From Nicotiana tabacum (taxonomy: Eukaryota; Streptophyta; Magnoliopsida; Solanales; Solanaceae), in NCBI RefSeq assembly GCF_000715075.1, contig NC_134080.1, positions 32,158,758-32,222,757 on the forward strand: a stretch of DNA of 64,000 bases, read 5' to 3'. The notes under the pieces are model-generated. The model made no database searches. It was not told the origin of the DNA and saw only the letters and a list, made by a program, of their open reading frames with translations. A program made the translations under genes and the position numbers. This document shows positions 30,725 to 42,312 of this stretch, piece by piece (the stretch's first letter is position 1; every line of letters begins with the position of its first letter).

Positions 30725-32782
30725 TTATGAGTGCATTATGGTTTTGAAAATTGGTGTCCGTGGGGCATCGTTCGGCCTCGCCGCGGTCCTAGGCGTGAGA
30801 TCCCTCTCAAGTTGCTCCAGCTCATGCATAGTCTGCTTGACATAACCCATTACTGCCGAGAGGACGGTAACGCTGGACATGTTCTCACATCGTAGACATC
30901 GTCTGGTGATGGTATGGGCAATGGCCTTGATCCTATCTCTGGTTTGCTTCTTCTCTACGAGTAGGCGTTTTATCTGATCGCTACATATCTTGAATACTTG
31001 AGCATCCTGTATATGCTGATGCTTCAGTCGCCGTACTTCCAACTTCATCTGGGCTATTGAGTCGTACCAGTATCTGCTCTCAATTTGGAAATCCTTGGCC
31101 TGATTAGCTGCTTTGATCTCAAGTGTAGCCATCTCTCTCTTCATTTTAGCAACAGTTTTCTCGTGGTCGCCTTCTAATTGATTCAGGTATCGGCGATGCT
31201 TATCTGCTCTTGTATCCCACTGTGCCCTGAGCTCTGCTATGACGTTTTCAGATTTCTCCAAACCATCTTGCCATTCCCTGATTTCACTTTTTAGCCTTTT
31301 TATCAGCTGCTCGTCTGATCGACGCCTTGGCTGTTTATCCGCATCCACCCTTATCTGATTGATCTGGGCTCTGAGCATTTCGTTTTCCTGAATTAACCTG
31401 TTCCGCTCTCCCAGATTGGTAGCAACTTGTACGTTGTGCTCATATTTCAAGCTTCCCACTTGTTGCTTTAACATGCTGATTTCGGCGCAATAGCCTCTTT
31501 CCTTCGCTAACCAATCCCACTGCCTTTGCGATGATTCGGTGAAATTCCGGATGTAGGGTATCTTAGCTGGCCTTTCATGCTCAAGTTCCCTTCTATACCA
31601 TGCAAGGTAACCAGGCGCCGTCTCTCTTTTGGCTCGATCCCGCACGCAAGTATCTGATTTCAAATATTGACACTCACTCCAGATTTGGCGAATCTTCGCT
31701 TCTGGGAATTGTCCGTTAGGACTTATCTCAACTGCTTGAGTGCTAAGATCTTCCTCATGAGGTACTGTCTGGCATCTTCCGAACTGTCTGAAAACTCGGC
31801 AGGGTGCGTAAGGTTGAATGCTCTTAAGCCCCATCAGTAAGAAATGAGTTTTAGCTGCCGACATATATAGGATCTCATCAACAGGCAACCATCCTAGCGT
31901 CCATTGTATTTGGCTGGCAGTAAGAGCTTGAAATAACGAGGTCCATGCCAGGACTCCTTTGGGCAAACTGATCTCTTTGGTTCTCGTGTAAGATTCTTCT
32001 ATGCAAGTCTTTTCCGGGGAACCATGGCTCAAAATCTCGGAATGATGGCAGAGGTGCTCGGTCATCCATATTTGTAGGAGTAAGTTACAACCTTCGAAGA
32101 AATTTTCCCCATCTTTACAAGCTGTAAGAGCTCGAAAGATGTCAGATACCACCATAGGTGCGAGAGTACTGTCACTTTGCGTGAGTAAAGTGCTGACGAC
32201 CCCGGATATCTTCAAATCAATGTTTCCGTCTTTCCTTAGAAATACCAGAAGGCCCAGGAACATCATCATGAACGCTACTCGTCTGTGTTTGTCCCACTTC
32301 TGACGAACACCTTTGCTGCACAGTTTGTTGATTGGATTATTGAATCCCCCCTCATGACCGTACCTATCATATATAAAGCATGGAGTACAAAATCCGGCTG
32401 CCAGATCCGAGTTGTGGACTGTTCTGGGTATCTTCAATGAATCTAGGAACCGATGTACCGTGACAACTCTTGGGGCGACTAAGTATTTTTGCCTCAACGG
32501 AAGTTCAGCATTCCCGATGTACCCGGCCATTTCTTCCAAAGTCGGGGTGAGTTCAAAATCAGAGAAATGAAAAACATTGTGCGCCGGGTCCCAGTAGGTA
32601 ACCAAAGCTCTTATGATATCTCCCCGAGGCTGGATTTCCAACAAACCCACGAGACCTTTCAGATATTTCTTGACCTCATTTTGTCCTTCAGCACCCAGAT
32701 CATTCCACCATAGCCGTAACTTGACAGGGATTTTGGTCATTATTGAAAAATGTTCATTTTGCATCATGCTCATCCTGCACAT
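30725..32782 (-). CDS. Ogre C ORF1 (plant-mobile-domain-like plus coiled coil)
   Basis: 685 codons. Ogre elements carry an additional ORF before gag whose function is not known. The N-terminal half (about residues 20-330) has the pattern WDPAHNVFHFSDFELTPTLE followed by EMAGYIG, which resembles the plant mobile domain (PMD) found in transposons and in host MAIN/MAIL proteins: hydrophobic-aromatic W..., F..DFELTPTLEE. The C-terminal half (about 410-645) is rich in heptads with charged residues (LKQQVGSLKYEHN, RLIQENEMLRAQINQI, QLIKRLKSEIREW), so a long coiled coil is expected. No catalytic motif is visible. The frame is free of stops. The PMD relation is from remembered consensus and needs a profile search. 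Confidence 0.85.
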   Translation of the reverse strand: MCRMSMMQNEHFSIMTKIPVKLRLWWNDLGAEGQNEVKKYLKGLVGLLEIQPRGDIIRALVTYWDPAHNVFHFSDFELTPTLEEMAGYIGNAELPLRQKYLVAPRVVTVHRFLDSLKIPRTVHNSDLAAGFCTPCFIYDRYGHEGGFNNPINKLCSKGVRQKWDKHRRVAFMMMFLGLLVFLRKDGNIDLKISGVVSTLLTQSDSTLAPMVVSDIFRALTACKDGENFFEGCNLLLQIWMTEHLCHHSEILSHGSPEKTCIEESYTRTKEISLPKGVLAWTSLFQALTASQIQWTLGWLPVDEILYMSAAKTHFLLMGLKSIQPYAPCRVFRQFGRCQTVPHEEDLSTQAVEISPNGQFPEAKIRQIWSECQYLKSDTCVRDRAKRETAPGYLAWYRRELEHERPAKIPYIRNFTESSQRQWDWLAKERGYCAEISMLKQQVGSLKYEHNVQVATNLGERNRLIQENEMLRAQINQIRVDADKQPRRRSDEQLIKRLKSEIREWQDGLEKSENVIAELRAQWDTRADKHRRYLNQLEGDHEKTVAKMKREMATLEIKAANQAKDFQIESRYWYDSIAQMKLEVRRLKHQHIQDAQVFKICSDQIKRLLVEKKQTRDRIKAIAHTITRRCLRCENMSSVTVLSAVMGYVKQTMHELEQLERDLTPRTAARPNDAPRTPIFKTIMHS

Positions 32783-34135
32783 TTATTAAGGTGATTTTAA
32801 CAAAAATGACTTGACTTAAAAATATTTTACAAAGGGGATCAAGTTTTGAACACGGCCTTTAAACACTTTGGGGACGAAGATTTTAAGGCTGTGTGGGTCA
32901 ACTGGACAAAAATGCTAAGCAAGACCCAAAGGTGGTTGTTTATGCAAAGTCAGCCTTCTGGCGTCCCTTCTTCGGAAACATTCGGCTATTTATGACAAAA
33001 CAGCATCACCTGACTTATTTATGACTCTTTTAAAAATTGACACATCTTCTTTTTTTTTCTTTTTTTTTTATTTATTTATTGATTTTGGCTATTTTAGCAA
33101 AATGGGGTTGAACCCGACGAGGGTTGCCTACGTATCTCACATCCGGTGAGAATCAAATCGGCGTAGTTCGGGCCATCATGAATAGAGAAAATCAATTAAA
33201 CCCAAAAAGCAAGAATATTTTTTTTATTATTTTCTTTCAAAAAGAGATAAAGACTAAAAAAAAAAAATTTTAGGAAGTATTTAGACTATTAGTCTGAATT
33301 TATAAAAGAGATACTACGAGAGAAACAACATATTTTTTGAATGATGAATTTCCAAAAAAATAAAAAATTTTACTTTTAAATAGATACCCCTTTTTTAAAA
33401 AAAAAGGAAAAATTTTTATATGTTTTTTTTTAATAAATCAAACTAAAATACAACTTTTGGTTTTATTCTGTTTTTTTTTTTAGAAAAATTCCGGCGAGGT
33501 TTCGACACTACTTGGACATTGGTTTTATTTTTCCAAAATAAGTAATTATCTCCCTACGCTTCTATTTTCCTTCTTTTTTTTTAGAAACCGGTCAGCATGC
33601 GGAACCGAAGCAAATAAATGCGCAAAACAAATAGGATGCAGCAGGGTGGTCTTTTCATTTCAGGTTGCCTGTCCTAGACGGACCCAACCCCTGTGTTGAG
33701 CCCCCTAAGTCAAATGCAACATGATGCAAATAAACGTTCCTACTAGGGATCCGGCATGAAGTTTCGTTATACTAGGTTTATACCCTGGGTATTTGTTCTA
33801 GACTGTGTACCCGAGCGGACAACTCGAGTCGAGGAGGGGCTACGTACCGGGGACCCGCGAGATCGTCCGGCTTTGTAACTTGTCCGACCTCTTTCTTATT
33901 TCAGGTATTGACACTAACAGAATAGGGAGTCTCGACCAGCGAGCTTCTCCCCGGAGGTAAGAAGAGAAGGGTTTCGGCACAGTTTATATACAGTTCAGAT
34001 AATATCAAAGCGGTAAAAGACAACATTTAGCACGTTATGCAAAACATGTAATAAAGATCAGATAATAAAGCCAAATATAACAATTATTCTAAGCTCGAAT
34101 TCTTGAACCCTGAACCAGTGGTTCTGGGTCACTAA
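32783..34135 (-). mobile_element. Ogre C 5' leader between PBS and ORF1
   Basis: AT-rich, with many A/T homopolymers (33045-33500). A third copy of the tgcctacgtatctc motif is at 33125-33138. No frame over 60 codons shows a domain. In the element's direction this is the long untranslated leader, where packaging signals would be expected. Confidence 0.65.
33116..33170. promoter_or_regulatory. Repeated TGCCTACGTATC motif, copy 3 (leader upstream of ORF1)
   Basis: On the + strand: cgacgagggttgcctacgta, then an inverted pair ctcacatccggtgag able to fold as a small hairpin, then gaatcaaatcggcgtagttc. It stands upstream of ORF1 in the element's direction, again next to a T-rich run. Confidence 0.7.
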
Positions 34136-34153
34136 TCCCCAGCAGAGTCGCCA
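34136..34153 (-). other. Primer-binding site of Ogre C (tRNA-Arg type)
   Basis: Minus strand TGGCGACTCTGCTGGGGA, four bases after the 5' LTR. Its complement ends in GTCGCCA, a mature tRNA 3' end. Ogre elements use tRNA-Arg (known). The identity of the tRNA here is inferred from that. Confidence 0.75.
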
Positions 34154-34157
34154 GAGC

Positions 34158-37100
34158 TGTCACACCTCCTTTTTGCGCGCCCGGCCCCGAAGGGTTAAAT
34201 GCGCGAGGGGAGTTTTTTCCAATTTAAGTGACAATATTCGAAATGAGATTATTTATTTAATTCAGAGTCGCCACTTGGGAAAGGTTTGGCTTTTGGTGTC
34301 CCAAGTCACCGGTTTATCTTGAATCCCAAATCGAGAAAAATATTCGACTTTTCCAAATGAAGTCTGCGAACCAGAAATTCTAAGTAAGGAATTCTGTTGA
34401 CCCGAGGGAAGGTGTTAGGCACCCTCGAATCCCGTGGTTCTAGAACGGTCGCTTAAATTGTTATAATGGCTAAATATCTGACTTAAATACATGTTATGAC
34501 TTACGTGCTTTTATTAAGTTTAAACCGCTTTTATTATTATCATTTATTTTTATAGAATTGCAACGTCGTGAAAATGCATCTCGAACCACGTCACAATCAA
34601 TGCACTCGTGGTCGTCGACACATTTTGACTCCGTTGAGACTTGGATTTGGGTCACATCAATGTGCACCCGTGTTTAAGAAGGTTAAATTATTAAAGGTGC
34701 TACTAAAGCAACTAGTGTATTGTTACTTTTGGGAAAGGCCATGAAGTTTACTAAACTGCCTGTCCTGAATTCTAAATATTTATTATGTTTAGTTGTTGAG
34801 GGCCCCGCGATTTCGCATTTTTTATTTGGCGAGGCTCGTCTCTATTTTAGAAAGGATATCCTACAGTGGCTACATTTCTAATGCATTTATCTTTAAAACG
34901 AGAAGGAAAAAAAGATACATGCTAATTTAATTATATGCTTTGGCCTAAAACGGATTCTTATTAATTTCTGTTTAATTGTTTACAAAGTGAAGAGGCGTCG
35001 TACCTTGTGAAACGTGCGAGATTGACCGAATGCTATACTTGTATCCAAACATTTCTCGAATCGAACTTAACTAGACTTATTTAGGCTAGATTAAGGGAAT
35101 TAAACGCTAGGCATTATTACTAATGGGGATTCGAACGTGCTCCTATATATTGCCTAGCGGTCCTGATAAAAGAACTAAAATAACACAGAACATTATTGTG
35201 TAAGGTGGAAATATTCTATCCTATGCATGTCATTATAGTTAAACGGGAATCCAGTCGAAAATTCTATGCCAATTATCCATACATTCTACGTATTGTACCA
35301 TTACATCTTGTACTAACAAACAACTATAAACTAAGATGCAAGAGGCTAAAACTTGATTAAGTATTAACTAACTAATCTTTCGCTACTGAATTACGCACTA
35401 ATCAATTTATACAAAAGAAGTCAATATACCATGAGCATTACAAAACAGACATCTATATTTCTTCAAACTCCTTTCATTTCATGCTTTCGAACTGTTACAG
35501 TTAACACCAAAATGGGACTCGAAATGTGTACCTGAATGCTGAAATGCAAAGAAGAAGTGAAGCAGAAGAGTCAGCGGCAGCAGATTGCAGAATAGCAGCA
35601 ACAACAACAAAACAAAATAATTAGAGTAGAACCAAAATCCCAGCTAGACCAAATCCCAGAGTGAACCAACAAACAACCAGCAGACTCAGTTGGATTTAGA
35701 AGAAATCATGTATTGGACAAACAGGTCAAGGCCATTGAAATCAAGACAGCAAGAAAAATGCAATTTCTAGTTTTGTATGTCTGTGTTATCAAACAGAGTT
35801 CTTTCCAGTTTTCTGCTTTTCAGAACTGCAACCCTCAATCTCCAAAACTAAATTTTCTATGTGTATTCTCTCTTTCTCTGTCTGTGTGTGTCTTTCTATG
35901 TCTATCTTAAAGACTGTATGCCTGACTTATGTGTGTATGTGTATGTATTTTTGCTCTCCTCCTCTTGGGTCTATCTGGTGTCCTCCCTAATCTTTTCTGT
36001 CCCCCTTTTATATGCCTAAAATAAAACCCTTAACAGCCTCTTTGGACAATCAGAACACCCTCCCATGTGCTGCCTTTCTTTTCAGTTTCTACTTAATAAA
36101 TAAAAACAAACCCCCATGATATTCCCTTGGCAGGCTTACCTTTTTAGTAATGTTTATTATTTCTGAAACTTAAAGCAGAATATGGGCAGCAGAATGTAAT
36201 CTGACAGCATGTGCTGTCAAATTACTTTAGACTTAATAAAAACCTTTATGCAGGACACAGGTTGTGCACAATGCACATGTGGTGCATAAGTGCACATGTT
36301 GTGCACAAGTGCACATGCCCTCCAATTCAGAACTGTAACTAAACAAAACAATCCTTTTACATTTTTGATTCAAAATAACAACTATAAGTAAACAAACTCA
36401 GTTCCTAATTGATTCAAGCAAATGTGTCCAGAAGCAAATCGATTGGTTATTGTTTAGACAGTTAAAACTAATTGACGACACATGTCGACTCGACTATATT
36501 AATCATAACATGTACAATCGTAGCCAAAATCATACATTTAACAGTATCAAGCACATGATTTGAATTGTACTGACTAAGCAGAATTGTACTCGAGGAATCA
36601 GTTAATCAGTTCAAATTTGAAATTCAGCTAATTGCACAACACATACATACATACACATTATCAGAACAAGTAGAAGAAGGACTCAATCAAACACCGAGGT
36701 TCAGGCAAGGTGGAAAGGACACAGTTGGTAAAATTCAAGAACACGAATTTCACAAAACATGAACAGCCTTTTAAACAACACATGGACTAAAAAAAAGAGA
36801 AAACAAAACTTACCTTAAAACTTTGAAAGAAGGAACAGAAAATCAGCTTGTGTTTGAACCGATCCTTTTTAAGGTTGAACGGACTTTAATCTAAGGGTTT
36901 CTCAAATGAGAAACACTTCGATTAAGGTCCATTAGACCCTAACCTCTTGGCTTAATAGGCACGGACCAGGCTTGGGGTTTTTAGGTTTTGTGGAAGGTAG
37001 ATTTGGAACTTGGGCTTCCATGGTTAGATTCGGACCAAACCAAGCATGGTTTGGTCACGAGGGGGGTCCGGGGATTGTCTGGTATGAATCTAGGGCAGAT

Positions 37101-38081
37101 CGGTGTAGATCGAGTTTTTGCTCAAATTTTCAAATGAAGATTCGAGGACCTGGAGGATGATTCGAACTAAACGATCAACAGGTCCATGTTCAGGGGGTGA
37201 GATGGTCCTATGGTGTTAAGGTGAAGGCCACCGGCGTTCATGCCGCCGGCTTTCATGGTGAAGAATACAGGGGCGGCTTAGGGTTTGGAGGGGAATGGGA
37301 TGAGGACGAAGGCGGGGTCTTGGATAGGGGGCAGGGTATGGTAGGGGGCTTATATATGGAATGGGTGGGTTGATCTCAGCCGTCGGATCAATCGAAATCA
37401 ATGGCTTGGATCTGAAGGCTTAGGAGAAACGGTGTCATTTCATCTAAAGGGGGTTTGGGTTGGTCCGGGTGGAAATGGGTCGGGTTCATCATGGGTTATG
37501 AGGAAGTGATCTTGGCCGTTGATCAATCTGAGATCAACGGCCCAGATCAGGCAAGGTTAAAACGGCGTCGTTTGGACGTTTTTGAAGTAGGTTGGTCTGG
37601 ACCGGGGCAAGCACAGGTTTTGGGTTGGGTTGTGGGGTTTGGGCCTCAGATTTTGCAATGGGAATTGGCCCAAACTTAACTAGAAACAAGTTTCAAACCC
37701 CTCTTTTTTATTTCTAAAATTTTTTTAAACATACAACCTAATTAAACTAAAAACTAAACAACATTAATCAACACTTAATGTATTTATTACACGCATACAT
37801 AAAAAATGTTAAAAGTAGGTAAAATTAAACAAGGCAAACAAATCAGGACAAAAAATGCGTATTTTTATGATTTTCTATTTAACAAACCGGATTACGGTTC
37901 AAATTGTGCATGACATCTATATTTTTTGTATTTTGTTTTGATAAAAAATAAAAATGGGCAAAAATCATAAATAATTAACAAAGTGCCATGTAAAATCCAA
38001 AAATTGCACTGCAGGGCCGTTTGTTATTATTTTATTTCTTTTGGAGCGATTGTCTCGTAAAACAAAAATCACGTGCTCACA
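34158..38081 (-). repeat. 5' LTR of Ogre C
   Basis: 3924 bp, matching 12967-16894. TGTCACACC...GTGCTCACA on the + strand, and TSD cgtat follows at 38082. In the element's direction it holds promoter and leader, but I can assign no TATA box with confidence. Confidence 0.95.
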
Positions 38082-38086
38082 CGTAT

Positions 38087-39290
38087 AATGGAAATCATTG
38101 AAGGATTAAAATTGTTCTGAAGCATATTAATGTTTCCAAGAAATTTATTAAATAAAGCTTCAAAAAAATTCTTATACGGATTGAAATAATCAGGGCGCAT
38201 GTGGTATAATCGCATGTGTGAGTACCTATTGAAAGAAGGGTACAAGAATGATTCAATTTGTCCTTGTATCTTTATAAAAAGATCTAGATTTGAATTTGTT
38301 ATACTCTCTATGTATGTTGATGATTCAAATATCATTACAAATCCCAGACAGCTTCCTAAAGCAGTAGACTGTTTAAAGAAAAAATTTGAAATGAGAGATC
38401 TTGGAAAGACAAAATTTTGTCTTGGTCTACAAATTGAGTATATGAAAGAAGAATTTTTTATCAATCAATCAGCATACACTGAAAAGATTTTAAAGCGATT
38501 TTATATGGATAAAGCACATCCATTCAGTACCTCGATGGTTGTGAGATCACTCGATATAAATAAATATCCATTCCGACCTCATGAAAATAATGAAGAACTT
38601 GTTGGTTCCGAAGTACCATATCTTAGTGCAATTGATGCACTAATGTATCTTGCTAACACTACAAGGCGTGATATAACGTTTTCAGTTAATGTCTTAGTAA
38701 GATATAACTCTGCTTCTACAAGGAGAGATTGGAGTAACATCAAACACATATTTTGTTATCTAAAAGAGACTACCAATGTGGGCTTATTTTATGGCAATGA
38801 TTGTAATTCCAATCTTGTTGGTTATGCCGATATAGAGTATTTATCTGACACACACAAGGCTTGATCTCAAACATGCTACGTGTTTACATGTGGAGGCACT
38901 GTCATATCTTGGCGATCGACCAAGTAATCAATCGTGGCTACTTCTTCTAATCATACTGAGACAATTGCTATTCATGAAGCAAGTCGAGAATATATTTGGT
39001 TGAGGTCTATAATATATCGTATCCGAGACAAATGTGATTTGAAGTGTGAAAAACTACTCATAATTTTGTATGAAGACAATGCAGCATGCATAGGCCAATT
39101 GAAGGGATGATTCATAAGAGGAAATAAGACAAAGCACATTTCACCAAAGTTATTTTTCACACATGATCTTCAAAAGAATGGTAATATCAATGTGCAACAG
39201 ATTCATTCAAGTGATAATATGGTTGATTTGTTCACCAAATCTCTACTGACGTCAACCTTCAAGAAACCGGTGTACAAGATTGGGATGTGA
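38087..39290 (+). pseudogene. Copia E reverse transcriptase C-half and RNase H
   Basis: After the Ogre's TSD the RT gene continues. An open frame at 38199-38864 encodes MWYNRMCEYL, the catalytic YVDD (38313-38324), KKKFEMRDLGKTKFCLGLQI, YLANTTRRDITFSVN and YGNDCNSNLVGYAD, all standard copia RT/RNase H landmarks. A TGA at 38864 and further stops (TGA at about 38922 and 39108) break RNase H. The segments TCGGTVISWRS, HEASREYIWLRS, YEDNAACIGQLKG and FTKSLLTSTFKK are still readable to a TGA near 39288. It is better preserved than the part before the Ogre. Confidence 0.88.
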
Positions 39291-39527
39291 AGGCTGAAGG
39301 ATGTGAAATGATGCTCTCATTAGGGGGAGTTAATATGCGGTGTACTCTTTTTCCCTTACAAGGTTTTGTCCCACCGAGTTTTCCTTGCAAGGTTTTTAAC
39401 GAGGCAACCAAAAGGCGTATTTCTAAATATGTGTACTCTTTTTCCTTCATTAGGATTTTTTTCCCATAGGGTTTTTTCCTAATAAGGTTTTAACGAGGCA
39501 CATTATTTATGGACATCCAAGGGGGAG
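39291..39527 (+). mobile_element. Copia E 3' untranslated region and polypurine tract
   Basis: It contains ttagggggagtt at 39319 and caagggggag at 39518-39527, the latter immediately before the 3' LTR and thus the likely PPT. Between them two similar aaggttttgtcccac/ttttccttgcaaggtttttaacgagg units repeat. Confidence 0.75.
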
Positions 39528-39817
39528 TGTTATGATAAATATCATATTATGGTGGATGTCTACTCTTCCTCCATGATCTTCATGTCAAATGCTTAATGAC
39601 ATATTCAATGACATATTTTCTATGTTCAATGACATATTCCATGACATATTTTCTTCACTTTTCATGCCTATATAAAGGCCTTGTAATAGATAGGAAAATT
39701 CACAAAATTGAAGAAGAAAATCTTTTCCTTCTCTCTATCTCCATTTTTTGTTCATGTTTTACTAAATTACTTTTATTTCCTTGTTCCATATTGTTACTTT
39801 GAGTTATATTTCATAAA
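39528..39817 (+). repeat. 3' LTR of copia E
   Basis: It matches 8832-9110 with about a dozen substitutions plus a 12-bp duplication of an attcaatgacat unit. The end is slightly altered (cataaa versus cataaca). The TSD aaacc follows. Confidence 0.9.
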
Positions 39818-39822
39818 AAACC

Positions 39823-41737
39823 AACATATCTCATTCATTATAAGGTCAAATTGAGTGATTCAAAAGCCTAACTTGACAAGAATTTCACAAGGAATCCATT
39901 GGAGGCATAAAAGGCGAGTGTGGAGATTGTTCGACATGAGAAATGAGGCAGAATAATTGACAAAAAAATATATAAAATAAGGGTTCATTCATTCGGTCAT
40001 ATTTTGAGTCGAGGAGCTCAAATTTGGGCGATTTTGGAGGCAATTTTCACAATAGGGATTGGGATAAGTGTTCTCTACTCAGTTTTGGTTATATTTCATG
40101 AATCCATATTCATTTTTGGGATTTGATTGATGATTTCAAAGTGAAATTGAGGGAGTTAGGACTTGAGTTTTGGAGAGTTTTAGATAGGGATTTGAGGGAC
40201 CAAACGGAGTCCAATTTTAATAATTTTATATGGTTAAACTTGGAGAGGATGAGATTTATTATTCTGCCATTTTTGACTGGTTTTGAGATATGGGCTCGGG
40301 GGGTGGGTTTTGGTCAATTTTAGATTTTGGCCTATTTTTGTAATTTTTATTATGGAATTCGATTCTCTAGCCATGTTGATAATATTTCTGATTATGGTAA
40401 GATTCGGAGCTCTTGGAGACCGAGTCGAGGGATGAGGACATCCCGGAGCAGGATTTCACATTGTTGAGGTAAGCAACAGTTTTAACTCTGGCCTTGAGGG
40501 TATAAACCCGGAGAGTTTGATATCATGTGATTCTTTGGAGGTGATACCCACACTAGGTGATGGGTGTGTGGGTGTATACCTCGAAGGATTGAGACTTGGT
40601 CCATCCCGTGAGGCTGTGAGGCTTAATAACCATTATCTGTGTTTATGTATTTACTTGTTGGTGAACTTGTCTGCCTTCACGCTAGAGATCATGTTTAGGC
40701 TTCATTCATGCTCACGTTATTTGTACTCAATCATAGAAATTATTGTACATGTTTACTCAGTCTCTATTATTTTGTTGATATGTTGTGGTACTTGATATGG
40801 GTTGTGTCCCCTTATTAGTGGTGCATTATAACGCTGGAGAGGGACATGACTGAGTGAGGCCGAGGGCTGGTTGTGAGGATATTATTACCATAGTGTGTGA
40901 GCTGCCGCGTAGCACGTGAGCTGACCGTGTGGGTCCAGGTGTTGATACCATAGCATGTGAGTTGTCCGCGTAGCACGTGAGCTGAACGTGCGGATCCAGG
41001 CATTGATATTATGGCACGTGAGCTATCCGTGCTTAGCGCTTGGGCTTTGGGAGCCCCTCCGAAGTCTGTACACACCCCTAGTGAGCGCAGAGTGTTGAGT
41101 GTATTGAGTATTAAGTGCTAAGTGCGAGTGGTTACTGATGGAGTGATATTGCTGTGAGGTTGCATTTATTTTGCTGTTGCTGCATTTATCTGTTAAATTT
41201 CTTTGTGGTATTTACTGAGTTATGGAATTTACCTATTTATTTTTAAATTGTGAAAATAAATAATTGGACTATTTTACTTAGCTAGTCAGTACTGCTCAGC
41301 TCCTTAGTTATTTCTGTTACTACTGAGTCGATTGTACTCATACTACACCCTGCACTTTATGTGCAAATCCAGGTGAGTTAGAGCGCGGCGATCGTTGAGT
41401 TCAGGCCATCTATAATTGGAGACTACAAGGTAGTTGCTAGTGTCTACAGGACCTTGTTACTCCTCTTGTCATTTCTTCTTTTGGACAGTTAGACAGTTTA
41501 TATATCTTAGTTTATAGTTTTAAACGCTCATGACTTAGTGACACCCCGATGTTTGGGGCTCATTTCCGTATTTTATATTAATTATATTTATAGTTGATTT
41601 AATTTATGAGAAATTCAAATGTTGAAAATGTTTTATTACATTCTTATAATCGATTTAGTAGTAATATTTTGGGAAATAAGCTTGCTTTGTAACACGATAG
41701 GCGCCATCACGACATGGTTAGATTTTGGGTCGTGACA
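39823..41737 (+). repeat. 5' LTR of gypsy F, third piece
   Basis: It is collinear with 43240-45114 of the 3' LTR and ends GGTCGTGACA directly before the PBS. It contains three tagCACGTGagctg-type units at 40910-41025. Open frames such as 40123-40323 and 40517-40795 are chance. Confidence 0.92.
40860..41065. repeat. CACGTG-bearing minisatellite in the LTR of F
   Basis: Units of about 60 bp read ttgataccatagc(a/g)(c/t)gtgagctgtccgcgtagcacgtgagctga. CACGTG (G-box core) occurs at 40913, 40974 and 41015. The 3' LTR has the same array at 44290-44405 with CACGTG at 44322 and 44383. Confidence 0.8.
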
Positions 41738-42312
41738 ATTTGGTATCAGAGCCTAGGTTACATAGGTCTCACGAGTCATGAGTTGGTTCAGTAGAGTCTT
41801 GCGGATCGGTTCAGAGACATCTGCACTTATCTTCGAGAGGCTGCAGAACCTTTAGGAAAATTTCACATTCTTGAATTCTTATCGTGTCGTATTGATTCAG
41901 CTTGAAGTGTAACTCTTTGAATTCATTCCACGCATTCGCATGCGCACATGAGCGCTCAGTATCAGTTGTTCTTCGACAGCTTATGATTCCCTGGATGAGG
42001 TGCGAGTCGTGTGGTATGTTAGGTGATTACATCTTGAGTTGTGGTTATGACTTGATATAGCGTGTTCAAGCTTATACAGTGTGTAGATGCGAAGTTTGGG
42101 TCTTGTAGTAAATTCTGGATGTTGAAAATGGAATTTTGTGGTTTATGGACTAAGGTTGAAGTAATGATCTTCAGTATGTTGTTGGGCCTGTATGGAATAG
42201 GGTGACGTGATCACCCTTGGGTATATGCATGGTAAGGTTACAAGGCAGTTTGACGGCTTAGGAACAACTCTTGACACGTTCGAGGACGAACGTATATTTA
42301 AGATGGGGAGGA
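41738..42312 (+). mobile_element. Minimal internal region of gypsy F
   Basis: 575 bp. The PBS TGGTATCAGAGC (41741-41752, initiator tRNA-Met) lies at the left. The polypurine tract agatggggagga (42301-42312) lies at the right, just before the 3' LTR, after gttcgaggacgaacg. No gag or pol codons can be read. The element could move only with proteins supplied by a relative. Confidence 0.85.

Larger units (their letters stand above)
12967..38081 (-). mobile_element. Full-length Ogre/Tat Ty3-gypsy retrotransposon C (25.1 kb)
   Basis: The LTRs (3928 bp at 12967-16894 and 3924 bp at 34158-38081) differ by roughly 1% by eye. A perfect TSD cgtat flanks the element (12962-12966 and 38082-38086). On the minus strand it has a tRNA-Arg-type PBS, an extra ORF1 ahead of gag, gag, protease, a small intron before RT, RT-RNase H, a second archaeal-type RNase H, a DD35E integrase, a satellite-rich 3' region and a PPT. 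Extra ORF1, intron, dual RNase H, very long LTRs and size near 25 kb together define the Ogre group of the Tat lineage (established knowledge). Several single nonsense codons suggest this copy cannot make all its proteins. Confidence 0.95.
8832..39817 (+). mobile_element. Ty1/copia element E, hosting the Ogre
   Basis: LTRs lie at 8832-9110 and 39528-39817 (TGTTATGATGAATATC and TGTTATGATAAATATC starts). The TSD is aaacc on both sides (8827-8831 and 39818-39822). The internal region has copia-type integrase, RT and RNase H remnants in order, with frequent stops before the Ogre and a cleaner RT after it. Ogre C splits the RT gene at 12966/38087. Without the Ogre the element is about 5.9 kb. Confidence 0.9.
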
